Notes under the pieces: generated by a model | The model's database searches: none | Told to the model about the DNA's origin: nothing | What the model saw: only the letters and a program-made list of their open reading frames with translations | Assembly (NCBI RefSeq): GCF_000227665.2 | Contig: NZ_CP007030.1 | Span: 1,488,001 to 1,552,000 of the forward strand | Direction of reading: 5' to 3' | Source: Thiomicrospira aerophila AL3 | GTDB taxonomy: Bacteria; Pseudomonadota; Gammaproteobacteria; Thiomicrospirales; Thiomicrospiraceae | Length of the DNA: 64,000 bases | Part shown: positions 49,513 to 60,572 of the stretch, one piece after another | How the letters are laid out: each line of letters starts with the position of its first letter | Position numbering within the stretch: position 1 is the first letter of the stretch | Position numbers and translations under genes: made by a program

Positions 49513-50103
49513 TTAAAATAACTCAATATCATCCTCAGGCGTTTGTTCTTGTTTGGTTGCAAGACGTTGTGCCATACGCTGACGCATAATGGCTATGGCA
49601 TCATGGGTAGATTTTTGCTGATCAAAAATTAGCTCGAACAGCTCTTCCTCTTCTCGCATAGAGGTACCCTTGCGCACGGCTTGCTTAAATGCGTGCCATT
49701 CCGCTTCATCCTTAACTCGCATTTCATGTGAAACAATTTCAGCCAGCCCAGACAATCCGCCTGATACATGCTGAAGCCGCTGAGATAACTTGTCATAAAA
49801 CTGGAAAGCAATAATAGCCTGCTGCATTTTATCAGCCAATTCAACTGCTTGAGCTTTTAGCAATGAATAGTGGCTAGCAAACTCATCATGCTCTTCTAAA
49901 ACTGGCTTTAGCATATTAGACACAGATTGAATTTCTTCAATGTGCTGAGTCATAAAGCGGAAGGTGTCAATTAACGCATTAACCGAATGATCTCCTTCGG
50001 TTATTGACAGCTCAATTTGAGCAATCGATAAATTTAACACTAATATTGTTTCTTGTACCTCTTTCGCACCCAGTGCATAAGGGTAGGTTGCTGCATTATT
50101 CAT
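49513..50103 (-). CDS. CheZ-like chemotaxis phosphatase (inferred)
   Basis: A 196-residue, mostly helical protein third in an operon with cheD and cheA. Its segment FYDKLSQRL (residues 102-110) has the D-x3-Q spacing (D104, Q108) of the CheZ catalytic FQDLTGQ motif, on a long helix as in CheZ. The C terminus is a charged linker followed by EDDIELF, comparable to the CheY-binding tail of E. coli CheZ (DDLLDSLGF). I infer a phosphatase for a CheY-like receiver. CheD ends in almost the same tail. No CheY gene is in the window. Confidence 0.6.
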   Translation of the reverse strand: MNNAATYPYALGAKEVQETILVLNLSIAQIELSITEGDHSVNALIDTFRFMTQHIEEIQSVSNMLKPVLEEHDEFASHYSLLKAQAVELADKMQQAIIAFQFYDKLSQRLQHVSGGLSGLAEIVSHEMRVKDEAEWHAFKQAVRKGTSMREEEELFELIFDQQKSTHDAIAIMRQRMAQRLATKQEQTPEDDIELF

Positions 50104-50115
50104 AGTTTTCCTAAA

Positions 50116-52242
50116 TTAAGCTACGCGTTTATTGGCTGAGATCGTTTTGTCTTTTGATGGTGTTTTATGTGAAGAAACCACACCAGCCACGTCAATAATA
50201 AGCGCAACTTTACCGTCACCAAGAATAGTGGCGCCGGCAACACCAAATATTTTCATGAAGTTATTTTCTAGGCTTTTAATAACAACTTGTTGCTGCCCCA
50301 TCAAATCGTCCACAAACAAGCCCGCTCGCTTGCCACCCTCTTCAACAACGACCAATAGGCCTTTACTTAAGTCACTTTGAGCATTGTCAACACCAAATAA
50401 TGAATGGAGACGTATAACAGGAATATATTGATCTCTAAGCTTATAGAGTTCTGTTTGGCCCGCAATGCCTTTCACTAGGCTAGAATCAACCTGAATAGAC
50501 TCCACAATTGAGACCAATGGGAATACATAAGTCTGAGCCCCGACAGATGCTAACTGGCCATCCAGAATAGCTAGGGTTAAGGGTAGGCGAATCGTAAAGA
50601 TACTGCCGCGACCAGACTCTGAATGCACTTCAACTGAACCACCTAATCCGCGAATATTTCGTCTGACAACGTCCATTCCAACACCGCGGCCAGAGACATC
50701 ACTCACAACTTCTGCGGTCGAAAAACCAGGATGGAAAATTAAATCCACTATTTCATCATGTGACAAATTCGCATCCGCTTCTATGACGCCCTTCTCGATT
50801 GCTTTTTGGTGGACGCGATCTGTATTAATACCGGCACCATCATCGGTTATTTGAATAACAATATTACCCCCTTGATGGAAAGCAGCCATTTTAACCGTGC
50901 CTTTTTCTGGCTTGCCAGCAGCAAGACGCTTCTCTGGCGACTCAATGCCATGATCAATGGAGTTGCGAACAATATGAACCAACGGATCAGTTAACTGTTC
51001 TAGCATGGTTTTATCCAGCTCAGTATTTTCACCCTCCATCACCAACTCAATTGTTTTACCGAGTTTTTGGCTCACATCATGAACGATTCGAGGCATACGA
51101 TTAAAAGCAAAGCTCACCGGTAACATCCGTATATTCATCACGCTTTCTTGAAGTTCGCGAGTATGACGTTCCAAATGAGATAAGCCTTCTTTTAGCTTAT
51201 CAACCCACTCAGTTGAGTCAGGGTTTTGTTCGGCCTGCTCACCAAACTGGCTCAGCATGGATTGAGTGATGACTAGCTCACCCACTAAATTCACCATTTG
51301 ATCAATCTTGTTGAGGTTAACGCGAATTGACCCATCCGCCTGAGCGGATTTCTTTTGCAAATCTGCACTCGCTTTGGTATCGACTTTCTTTTCAACACTA
51401 GCCGTCTTTGCCACTGAAGCAGGTGCAGAAACCGAGTCCGCAGGTTGAATTTCCATCGTTTTAGCTGCCACAGTATTTTCTGCTGGGGCATCATTTTTAC
51501 CCGCTGCTTTTATAGGCATAACCTGAATGTGTGCACCATCACCATCAATCCATTCAAACACTTCATTAATGGCATCTTCAGAAATCTCACCTGACAACAT
51601 TAGATTCCACTTAAGGTAAACTTCTTCAGGATTATAGTCCTCCCAGGCAACCAACTCTTCAGTATCAACTGATACATCAAGATTCCCCAGCGTCTGGAGC
51701 TCTCTAAAAATACGTAATGGCTCGTTTCCCGTTTGCAATAAATGTCGTTCAGGATGCATAACGATATGCCACAACCTGACACTGTCCGTATCTTGGTTGA
51801 CTAAACTGGGCTCAGATGAGGAACTAATTGATGAAGGCGTTGGATTCGCTGCTTGCTCGCCAGCGAGTAATGCTTCCATTTGGGCTTGGACATGGTCAGA
51901 TCGTTCTTGATCAATTGGCTCATGGTGCTGAAGCTTGGTCAACATGTCTCTCAAAATATCGACAGCATCAAGCATTATCCTAACGGCTTGCTGAGTTACA
52001 TCCCGCTTATAATCGCGCATTTCGTCTAACAAGGTTTCGAGCACGTGGGTGAAGCCCGCAATTTCAGAGAAACCAAACGTGCCACTACCACCTTTTATAG
52101 AATGCGCTGCACGAAAAATCTCGTTTATTTTTTCGGCATCAGGTCGACCTTCAGGCAACTCAAGCAGGCCTGTTTCCATGACCTGCAAACCTTCAAAACT
52201 CTCTTCTAAGTAGGTTTGACGAAAAACTTCCATCATATCCAT
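50116..52242 (-). CDS. cheA: chemotaxis histidine kinase CheA
   Basis: A 708-residue CheA. P1 phosphotransfer domain with H47 in FRAAHSIKGGSGTFGF; a P2-like region about 155-250; dimerisation helices near 310 (LNKIDQMVNLVGELVITQS); ATPase with VRNSIDHGIESPEKR near 440, DDGAGI near 480 and GRGVGMDVVRRNI near 528; and a C-terminal CheW-like domain about 570-695. Transfers phosphate to CheY and CheB. 12 bases upstream of the CheZ-like gene. Confidence 0.95.
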   Translation of the reverse strand: MDMMEVFRQTYLEESFEGLQVMETGLLELPEGRPDAEKINEIFRAAHSIKGGSGTFGFSEIAGFTHVLETLLDEMRDYKRDVTQQAVRIMLDAVDILRDMLTKLQHHEPIDQERSDHVQAQMEALLAGEQAANPTPSSISSSSEPSLVNQDTDSVRLWHIVMHPERHLLQTGNEPLRIFRELQTLGNLDVSVDTEELVAWEDYNPEEVYLKWNLMLSGEISEDAINEVFEWIDGDGAHIQVMPIKAAGKNDAPAENTVAAKTMEIQPADSVSAPASVAKTASVEKKVDTKASADLQKKSAQADGSIRVNLNKIDQMVNLVGELVITQSMLSQFGEQAEQNPDSTEWVDKLKEGLSHLERHTRELQESVMNIRMLPVSFAFNRMPRIVHDVSQKLGKTIELVMEGENTELDKTMLEQLTDPLVHIVRNSIDHGIESPEKRLAAGKPEKGTVKMAAFHQGGNIVIQITDDGAGINTDRVHQKAIEKGVIEADANLSHDEIVDLIFHPGFSTAEVVSDVSGRGVGMDVVRRNIRGLGGSVEVHSESGRGSIFTIRLPLTLAILDGQLASVGAQTYVFPLVSIVESIQVDSSLVKGIAGQTELYKLRDQYIPVIRLHSLFGVDNAQSDLSKGLLVVVEEGGKRAGLFVDDLMGQQQVVIKSLENNFMKIFGVAGATILGDGKVALIIDVAGVVSSHKTPSKDKTISANKRVA

Positions 52243-52301
52243 GGTATGTTTCCTATATAGTTATCGACACAATGCTAACAAACAATCTGTAAAATGCGAA
52301 G

Positions 52302-52880
52302 TTAAAATAACTCCACGTCACCCTCAACTGGCTTTTTATCAATTGTTTTAACATATTGATTTTCCTGCTCAAACAACGACTCATTGTGCATTGGATTTAA
52401 TCTACGCACTCGAACCCGACCATCAGCAGGGTAAAATATGACTTTGCGCGGGAACACATCACCAATGTCCTGCGAAATCACCTTAAAGCCTTCAGTGTAA
52501 ATATAATCAAAAACGAACCCAATGTTATACCAACCGATATTGGTCATCGAACTCATAATACGGCCACCACCAAACACTTTGAACTCTAAACGTTCACGTT
52601 TAGCACCACTACGCAACAGGGTGTTAACCATATTCTCCATGGCATAGTTGCCGTACCGATTAGCATCAGATAATTCAAAGTTCCGGTTCGCGGAAGATTT
52701 ATCCATTGGCAACATGAAATGATTCATACCACCAATTTTGGCCACAGGATCATGGACACATGCTGCAATACAGGACCCTAGAACGGTTTCTATTCTCTCT
52801 TGCTGTTGAGTGACATAAAACTCGCCAGGTAAAATTTTAATTGTCGCAATACCTTCTGCTGGATCAATACTTTTCTGCAT
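52302..52880 (-). CDS. cheD: chemoreceptor glutamine deamidase CheD
   Basis: A 192-residue CheD with the catalytic cysteine in ETVLGSCIAACVHDP near residue 30, the histidine in GGMNHFMLPM near 52 and FKVFGGGRIMSSM near 100. CheD deamidates glutamines of chemoreceptors. It ends EGDVELF, nearly the same tail as the CheZ-like protein two genes on. First gene of cheD-cheA-cheZ-like, 59 bases before cheA. Confidence 0.93.
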   Translation of the reverse strand: MQKSIDPAEGIATIKILPGEFYVTQQQERIETVLGSCIAACVHDPVAKIGGMNHFMLPMDKSSANRNFELSDANRYGNYAMENMVNTLLRSGAKRERLEFKVFGGGRIMSSMTNIGWYNIGFVFDYIYTEGFKVISQDIGDVFPRKVIFYPADGRVRVRRLNPMHNESLFEQENQYVKTIDKKPVEGDVELF

Positions 52881-52972
52881 AATTTATTTTTTCATCTTAT
52901 ATTAGCCAATCTAAGCATATAGGCAAATTAGTGTTACTTATAATTCTAGTATATTTATTGACTGAAGAAACA

Positions 52973-53506
52973 TTATTTTAATTTCTTGAGCGCACGACGT
53001 TGCTTAAAAAAATTGGATAGCAGAGCGGAAGCCTGCTCTGCGCAAACACCATTGACCACTTGATATTGATGATTAAGAAAATCACTTGCGGCTAGATTAA
53101 TTCGAGAGCCGACTGCACCCGATTTAGGATCCGTTGCGCCATAAACCAAGCGGGCGATTCTGGCATGAACCAATGCGGTAGCACACATAGCACAAGGTTC
53201 AAGCGTGACATAAAAAGTAACACCAGGCAATCGATAGTTTTGGAAGGTTATCCCTGCGTGACGCAACGCCACAATTTCGGCATGCGCGGTGGGATCATGA
53301 GTCAAAATAGACTGATTAAAACCCAGGCCCACACACTGCTGATCCAGCACAGCCAACGCACCAACAGGCACTTCGCCCTGTTGTTGAGCATAATCGGCCA
53401 GTGCCAGGGCTTGCTGCATCCAAAACACATCCTGCTCTGCCTGAACCAGGCCTGGTGGGCAGGCAAGCCCCACCAAGTCCTGCGGATTGTGAAGCCCTAC
53501 TCCCAT
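52973..53506 (-). CDS. tadA: tRNA-specific adenosine deaminase
   Basis: Converts A34 to inosine in tRNA-Arg. 177 residues with the zinc/catalytic [11 protein letters not shown] near residue 76 and [14 protein letters not shown] near 107. The ATG at 53504-53506 overlaps the end of guaA by 10 bases; it has no good ribosome site, so translation may depend on guaA. The first 25 residues before [13 protein letters not shown] are longer than in E. coli TadA. Confidence 0.92.
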   Translation of the reverse strand: MGVGLHNPQDLVGLACPPGLVQAEQDVFWMQQALALADYAQQQGEVPVGALAVLDQQCVGLGFNQSILTHDPTAHAEIVALRHAGITFQNYRLPGVTFYVTLEPCAMCATALVHARIARLVYGATDPKSGAVGSRINLAASDFLNHQYQVVNGVCAEQASALLSNFFKQRRALKKLK

Positions 53507-55077
53507 TCAATCGTAGCAGGCGGCTTACTCGAAATATCATAGGTCACCCGCGAGATACGCGGGATTTCATTAATAATCCGATTCGACACTTTTTCAAGAA
53601 ATTCATAGGGCAAGTGTGCCCAACGTGCGGTCATAAAGTCAATGGTTTCAACTGCACGCAAACTGACTACATAATCATAACGACGCGCATCACCAACGAC
53701 TCCCACCGACTTGACCGGCAAAAACACGGTAAAGGCTTGCGAGGTTTTGTCGTACAAATCGGCTTTACGCAGTTCTTCGATAAAAATATGGTCGGCCAGA
53801 CGCAAAATATCGGCATATTCTTTTTTCACTTCACCCAAAATACGCACCCCCAGGCCTGGTCCTGGGAAAGGATGACGATAAACCATATCGGCAGGCAAGC
53901 CTAATTCCACACCCAGCTTACGCACCTCATCCTTAAACAACTCTCGCAAGGGTTCCAGCAGCTTAAGCTCCATATCTTCGGGTAAACCACCGACATTGTG
54001 GTGCGACTTAATGACCTTCGCCTTGCCGGTTTTAGAACCCGCCGACTCAATCACATCAGGATAAATTGTGCCTTGCGCCAACCATTTAACGTTGGTTAAC
54101 TTTGACGACTCCTCATCAAACACTTCAATAAAAGTATGACCAATAATTTTGCGTTTCTTTTCCGGGTCGGCCTCACCGGCCAGTTTATCCATAAAGCGTT
54201 TTTCGGCATCAACTCGGATGACTTTCACCCCCATGTTTTGCGCAAACATCGCCATCACCTGATCACCTTCTTGGTGACGCAATAAACCATGGTCAACAAA
54301 TACACAGGTGAGCTGATCACCAATCGCCTTGTGTAACAAAGCCGCCACCACTGAAGAATCAACCCCGCCTGACAAACCAAGCAACACGTCATCACTGCCG
54401 ACCTGCTCACGAATACGCCCAATCGAATCTTCGACAATATTGGCCGTGGTCCAAAGCTTTTCACACCCACAAATCTGCGACACAAAGCGGTCTAGAATCC
54501 GCAAGCCTTGCTTGGTGTGGGTCACTTCAGGATGAAACTGAATGCCATAAAAACGTCTTGCTTCATCGGCCATACCAGCGACAGGACAGCTCTCAGTGCT
54601 AGCCATTAATTTAAAACCATCCGGCATTTGGTCAACACGATCACCATGCGACATCCAAACGTCCAACAAACCATGACCTTGGGCATTGACATGGTCTTCG
54701 ATATCACGAAACAGTTCGGTGTGACCATGGGCACGAACTTGAGCATAACCATATTCATGCTCATCAGCATGAATCACCTGACCACCGAGCTGCTGCGCCA
54801 TGGTCTGCATGCCATAACAAATACCCAATAAAGGCACATCTAATTCAAATACCAGGCCTGGTGCTTTAGGCGCATCATCACCAATAACGGTTTCGGGGCC
54901 ACCCGATAAAATAATCCCCTTAGCACCAAAATCCTGAATAAACTGCGGATCGACATCCCAGGGTTCAATCTCACAATAAACCCCAATTTCACGAATACGT
55001 CGTGCAATCAACTGGGTATATTGCGAACCAAAATCAAGAATAAGAATACGGTGGTCGTGAATAGAGTGCTGCGTCAT
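53497..55077 (-). CDS. guaA: GMP synthase (glutamine-hydrolysing)
   Basis: Converts XMP to GMP. 526 residues: class I amidotransferase domain with [15 protein letters not shown] near residue 85 (catalytic Cys) and [11 protein letters not shown] near 173; ATP pyrophosphatase domain with [17 protein letters not shown] near 232; and the C-terminal dimerisation domain ending PPATIEWE. Two CAGGCCTG octamers lie within it. 67 bases after guaB. Confidence 0.98.
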   Translation of the reverse strand: MTQHSIHDHRILILDFGSQYTQLIARRIREIGVYCEIEPWDVDPQFIQDFGAKGIILSGGPETVIGDDAPKAPGLVFELDVPLLGICYGMQTMAQQLGGQVIHADEHEYGYAQVRAHGHTELFRDIEDHVNAQGHGLLDVWMSHGDRVDQMPDGFKLMASTESCPVAGMADEARRFYGIQFHPEVTHTKQGLRILDRFVSQICGCEKLWTTANIVEDSIGRIREQVGSDDVLLGLSGGVDSSVVAALLHKAIGDQLTCVFVDHGLLRHQEGDQVMAMFAQNMGVKVIRVDAEKRFMDKLAGEADPEKKRKIIGHTFIEVFDEESSKLTNVKWLAQGTIYPDVIESAGSKTGKAKVIKSHHNVGGLPEDMELKLLEPLRELFKDEVRKLGVELGLPADMVYRHPFPGPGLGVRILGEVKKEYADILRLADHIFIEELRKADLYDKTSQAFTVFLPVKSVGVVGDARRYDYVVSLRAVETIDFMTARWAHLPYEFLEKVSNRIINEIPRISRVTYDISSKPPATIEWE

Positions 55078-55144
55078 AGGTCTTCCAAATATAAAAAGTA
55101 ACGCCGAACTGATAGAACATCAGATCGGCTAATAAAGAGTGAGA

Positions 55145-56926
<1,782 letters not shown>

Positions 56927-57247
56927 ATGAAAAAATTATTAGTTGGTGCAACGGTCCTTGCTACCCTAACCTTAGCTGCCTGTAATCACAATCAAGCTAT
57001 GCCAACGGATGAGTACGCAGCCCTTGTTGCTGAAGCTCAAGAAAAACAAGCTAAATCACGTGAACTTGGTAACGTTTGGCAACAACGTAACATGAAGTTA
57101 CCTTATGTTGATCATTACCTAGCTGAAGCAGAAAAAGCACGCCAAGAATCTGTTCGCTTAGCTCGCGAAGCCGTTAAATCTGCTAACGCGCAAATTGAAC
57201 AATCAAAATATGGCGCTGAGTTACGTCCAGGCTGGCATAGAGATTAA
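56927..57247 (+). CDS. small outer-membrane-type lipoprotein
   Basis: A 106-residue lipoprotein with lipobox LAAC near residue 18 in ATLTLAACNHN. The mature part is a charged helix (AEAQEKQAKSRELG, AEAEKARQESVRLAREAVKSANAQIEQ) resembling alanine-zipper lipoproteins. The ATG at 56927 has a near-perfect GGAGGAG site; an ATG four codons upstream is rejected because it precedes that site. A strong ribosome site and its own terminator suggest high expression. Function unknown, perhaps structural in the envelope. Confidence 0.75.
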   Translation: MKKLLVGATVLATLTLAACNHNQAMPTDEYAALVAEAQEKQAKSRELGNVWQQRNMKLPYVDHYLAEAEKARQESVRLAREAVKSANAQIEQSKYGAELRPGWHRD

Positions 57248-57270
57248 TTATATAGTTTCACGTCATCCTC

Positions 57271-57297
57271 AAAAGCCAGCTTCCGCTGGCTTTTTTG
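57271..57297 (+). terminator. rho-independent terminator of the lipoprotein gene
   Basis: AAAAGCCAGC and GCTGGCTTTT form a ten-pair stem around TTCC with six T residues. It lies between convergent genes and may also end the CbiM-like gene. Confidence 0.9.
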
Positions 57298-57312
57298 TAA
57301 CCACACTACTAC

Positions 57313-57981
57313 TCACTTACCCTTTAGATAATCTACATCACTAAATGTAGCCACCCACTCAGGCTTCATCACCACTAACGCGGCAATAATAAAGCCATTC
57401 AGAAACGCTTCTGGTGCGGCCACTAACGGAATAAACGGGAAAAAGTTATAAGCTAAATAATCCGCTGTATAAGCCCCACCGTATAGCATAACCAGGCCTG
57501 CTAACACTAATGCCACAAGCGCCCCAAAGCCTGCTGCAAAAAATCCATTTAAAAACACATACACAAAAAAGTTGCGGTCTAAAAAACGATACGCTAACTT
57601 GTAAAACCACCAAGTCAGCATGATTGGAATCCAGCCCATAAGCAACGCGTTTAAGCCAAACATCGTCCAACCGGCATCACCATTGAAGGTGACTAACAAT
57701 AATGCCAAAGACATCGCAAGAATCGCAAACTGCGGGCCAAACATAAGTGTAAAGACCGTCATTAACAGAAAATGAAAACTGATACCTGGGTTAATGCTTG
57801 CACTTAGCTGCCATAACACGACGATGACTAACACCGCTCCTAAAAACACACTTTGTGCCGCAATATCACCCCTTACCTTTGCCCAAGGTGCCGTCAGCAA
57901 GGCCCAGCCTAGCATAGCAAGGTAAGCCAGTCCGCCAAAAATAGCCCAACCCATACCGAGTAACCCATCTGGTAAATTCAT
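57313..57981 (-). CDS. orphan CbiM-like energy-coupling-factor transporter permease
   Basis: A 222-residue protein with about six membrane segments that matches the CbiM/ECF substrate-binding family by its start (MNLPDGLLGMG) and by a segment near FVYVFLNGFFAAGFGALVAL. CbiM proteins begin MHI.DG and use the His at position 2 for nickel or cobalt; here it is Asn. No cbiN, cbiQ or cbiO gene is adjacent. The substrate is therefore uncertain. It is divergent from the RDD protein with a 64-base gap, too short for a riboswitch. Confidence 0.72.
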   Translation of the reverse strand: MNLPDGLLGMGWAIFGGLAYLAMLGWALLTAPWAKVRGDIAAQSVFLGAVLVIVVLWQLSASINPGISFHFLLMTVFTLMFGPQFAILAMSLALLLVTFNGDAGWTMFGLNALLMGWIPIMLTWWFYKLAYRFLDRNFFVYVFLNGFFAAGFGALVALVLAGLVMLYGGAYTADYLAYNFFPFIPLVAAPEAFLNGFIIAALVVMKPEWVATFSDVDYLKGK

Positions 57982-58045
57982 TGCCCGTCCTTTATATAAT
58001 TATTCTTATCCGTATAATAACGCTTTTATAAACCGGCTTGGTAAG

Positions 58046-58465
58046 ATGCATAAAACAAAAATTATTTTTGCGCTTTTATATGACCTTCTCTTGCTCCTCG
58101 CTGTTTGGTTTTTTGTGGCCATTCCATTTGTGCTTTGGCAGGGTGATAACATTCAAAACAGTCCAGCTACATTGTTCGCCTTTCAGGTGTACCTGCTTGG
58201 AACAACCTATATCTACCTAAGTTATTTTTGGTTACAAACAGGTCAAACACCCGGCCTCAGAACTTGGCGTCTGCAACTTATTCGCACGGATGGTTATATC
58301 TTGACGCGCCGCGACTCTTACGTCAGATTTTTGTTTAGCCTTATTTCAGTAGCGACTCTAGGACTAGGTTGGCTATGGTTATTTTTCAATAACCGCCATC
58401 AAACTTTCCACGACATGATGGCTAACACCCAAATTATTGCTGTTAAAGCCAGCGAACAGGATTAA
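58046..58465 (+). CDS. RDD-domain membrane protein
   Basis: A 139-residue protein with three membrane segments. RDD-family features are LLYDLLLLLAVWFFV near residue 10, GQTPGLRTWRLQLI near 68 and a final NRHQTFHDMMANT near 118, the HD..SGT-like end. Function is unknown for most of the family; some affect ion or osmotic balance. 16 bases upstream of serB. Confidence 0.82.
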   Translation: MHKTKIIFALLYDLLLLLAVWFFVAIPFVLWQGDNIQNSPATLFAFQVYLLGTTYIYLSYFWLQTGQTPGLRTWRLQLIRTDGYILTRRDSYVRFLFSLISVATLGLGWLWLFFNNRHQTFHDMMANTQIIAVKASEQD

Positions 58466-58481
58466 TTTTCTAGGATTATCT

Positions 58482-59318
58482 ATGAACCCACATACGCTCG
58501 TTATTCATCACCACGAACTCACCCAATCTCAACTTAGCTCTCTACGTGAATCTGTTGGCGAACCCATCGCGCATCACAATCACTGGCGAATTGTCAGTGA
58601 GCAAACCCTTAGCCCATCAAAACTGATACAACTTAGAGAAACACTGGCGCTAGACCTCAACTACCTGCCCGCAGACTTTAACCCCGCTGCAGTAAAACTC
58701 GTCATTAGCGATATGGACTCCACGCTGATTAGTATTGAATGCATTGATGAAATTGCCGATATGTTCAATATCAAACCCCATGTAGCCGCTATTACAGAGG
58801 CCGCAATGCGTGGCGAATTAAACTTTGAACAATCGCTAACTCAACGCGTTGCATTATTATCAGGACTTGATGAACAGGCACTCGACCGAGTTTACAATGA
58901 ACGACTGACTCTCAACCCAGGCGCAGAAGCATGGATAACGGGCTTAAAAAACCGTGACATTAAATTTGCGCTGGTATCAGGTGGCTTTGATTTTTTCACC
59001 TCAAGACTGACCCAACGCCTTGGTTTGGACTTCAGCCGCGCCAATAAACTCGCCATTGAACAAGGTGTATTAACCGGCTCAGTAGTCGGTTCAATTGTCG
59101 GTGCCCAGGCTAAAGCCGACTTTTTACATGAACTATGTCAACAACTTGCCATTACCCCAGAACAAGTCATTGCGATTGGTGATGGCGCTAATGACTTATT
59201 AATGATGAAAGCAGCAGGCCTGAGTGTCGCGTTCCGTGCTAAGCCTACTGTACAAGCTCAAGCAAACTGTGTGCTTAACTATAGCGGCTTAGATGCCATG
59301 TTAGATTTATTGGCATAA
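58482..59318 (+). CDS. serB: phosphoserine phosphatase SerB
   Basis: Last step of serine synthesis. 278 residues: an N-terminal ACT-like part and a HAD phosphatase domain with the nucleophile DMDSTLISIECIDEIAD near residue 82, the SGGFDFF segment near 167 and GDGANDLLMMKAAG near 230. The ATG at 58482 follows the RDD gene stop by 16 bases; a longer in-frame reading overlapping that gene is rejected. Confidence 0.95.
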   Translation: MNPHTLVIHHHELTQSQLSSLRESVGEPIAHHNHWRIVSEQTLSPSKLIQLRETLALDLNYLPADFNPAAVKLVISDMDSTLISIECIDEIADMFNIKPHVAAITEAAMRGELNFEQSLTQRVALLSGLDEQALDRVYNERLTLNPGAEAWITGLKNRDIKFALVSGGFDFFTSRLTQRLGLDFSRANKLAIEQGVLTGSVVGSIVGAQAKADFLHELCQQLAITPEQVIAIGDGANDLLMMKAAGLSVAFRAKPTVQAQANCVLNYSGLDAMLDLLA

Positions 59319-59346
59319 CCTAACAATTTGATGGCAATAAGAAAGG

Positions 59347-59374
59347 AAAAAAGCGGGACATGCCCGCTTTTTTT
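59347..59374. terminator. terminator between serB and the metallohydrolase gene
   Basis: GCGGG and CCCGC pair around ACATG with A and T runs on either side, suiting both convergent genes. Confidence 0.88.
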
Positions 59375-60380
59375 AGAAGAGGTTACGTTCAAACTCTTGA
59401 TAGGCCTCGCTCACAAAACGGCCAAAAGTCGTGTCATAGCCCGGCCAGTTTTTAGCCTCATTAACCATAAATGGATGCTCGTCTAGTTTTGGACGAATCT
59501 CAAAGTCCGACAAGCCTTCATCATAGTACTTTTCAACTTCTGAATAGATAACTTCAAAGAATTCGCGCTGTAAACGTGGCAAATCTTTACCTTCATGGTC
59601 ACCATGACCCGGGATAAAGACATCAATATCCATTGCTTCCATTTGTTCCATCGCTTTAATGGTACCTAAGAAAGTGCCATCAGAGATATTGGCTACTCGC
59701 TTCATCGCCATATCGCCAATGAAAAGTGTTTTTTCTTCAACAACCTCAACTGCTAAGTCGGAATCAGTATGCACGTGGCCCATAAAATGGATCTTAATGG
59801 TGGTATCACCCATATTAATGGTTTCACCTCCTTCTAAGGTTTTAGTTGGAGGCGTCACCACAGTACCAGCTGTCGCGTTATTAGTATTGCGGCTCATAAA
59901 GCCCGTCCAGACTACACCGGCACCTGCTTTTACTTGCTCAATCACATTAGGGTGAGAGTAAATTTCAACATCTGGATAAGCTTCGATAAATGCGTGGTTA
60001 CCTAACCAATGATCACCATGAATATGGGTGTTAATAATCTTGGTAACAGGCTTATCGGTGACGGTCTTAATTTGGCGGATCAACATTTCACCGATCTGAA
60101 CTGAACCGCCCGTGTCCACAACCAACACCCCTTCAGATGTCACAACAAAGCCGGGGTTACTAAAAAAACCATAGTTAGCTGGGCTCGGCTCAGGATCCAC
60201 CGCTAAAAAATAGTAGCAACGCTCATTAACCTTGGTGATGGGAATATTGGGTACATCCGGTCCTCGAACTTCCCAATCATCAGCGGCATAAAGCGGCTTT
60301 AAAACTGAAAAACTGGCAAGGCCCGCCCCAATGCCTAACGCTGATTTAAACAAGTCGCGACGCTTCATATTACTCTTCAT
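59373..60380 (-). CDS. Tat-exported metallo-beta-lactamase-fold hydrolase (SoxH-like)
   Basis: A 335-residue protein with a Tat signal (KRRDLFKSALGIGAGLASF, cleavage near LYAADD) and a metallo-beta-lactamase fold: THIHGDHWLGNHAF near residue 117 gives the H-x-H-x-D-H metal site, GHVHTDSDLAV near 200 and PGHGDHEG near 253 the further ligands. Such proteins are found as SoxH or as quinoprotein-associated hydrolases in sulfur and alcohol oxidisers. The first ATG is preferred, with GAGG 8 bases upstream. No sox gene is in the window, so the role is open. Confidence 0.85.
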   Translation of the reverse strand: MKSNMKRRDLFKSALGIGAGLASFSVLKPLYAADDWEVRGPDVPNIPITKVNERCYYFLAVDPEPSPANYGFFSNPGFVVTSEGVLVVDTGGSVQIGEMLIRQIKTVTDKPVTKIINTHIHGDHWLGNHAFIEAYPDVEIYSHPNVIEQVKAGAGVVWTGFMSRNTNNATAGTVVTPPTKTLEGGETINMGDTTIKIHFMGHVHTDSDLAVEVVEEKTLFIGDMAMKRVANISDGTFLGTIKAMEQMEAMDIDVFIPGHGDHEGKDLPRLQREFFEVIYSEVEKYYDEGLSDFEIRPKLDEHPFMVNEAKNWPGYDTTFGRFVSEAYQEFERNLF

Positions 60381-60491
60381 TATTTGTCCTCTTTTTAGTG
60401 TTTTTTATTGCTGTTTAACGGGTTAAGTTTAACCCAGTTAAAGAGAAAAAACCAAGCTACAATTGAACGGTTGTTAAGTAAACTATTTGCC

Positions 60492-60510
60492 AATAATCAT
60501 TTTCATTATC
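60492..60510 (+). promoter_or_regulatory. Fur-box-like operator upstream of exbB-exbD-tonB
   Basis: The 19 bases match the Fur consensus GATAATGATAATCATTATC at 15 positions, including the last eight. It lies 2 bases upstream of a perfect -35 element, where bound Fur would block RNA polymerase. Confidence 0.7.
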
Positions 60511-60511
60511 A

Positions 60512-60540
60512 TTGACAGCACAGTTATTTATCTTCATACT
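60512..60540 (+). promoter_or_regulatory. promoter of exbB-exbD-tonB
   Basis: TTGACA (60512-60517) and CATACT (60535-60540) are 17 bases apart. The start codon of exbB is 33 bases further on. Confidence 0.6.
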
Positions 60541-60572
60541 TGTTCTTATTTATAGCTCACTAAAGTCTTACC

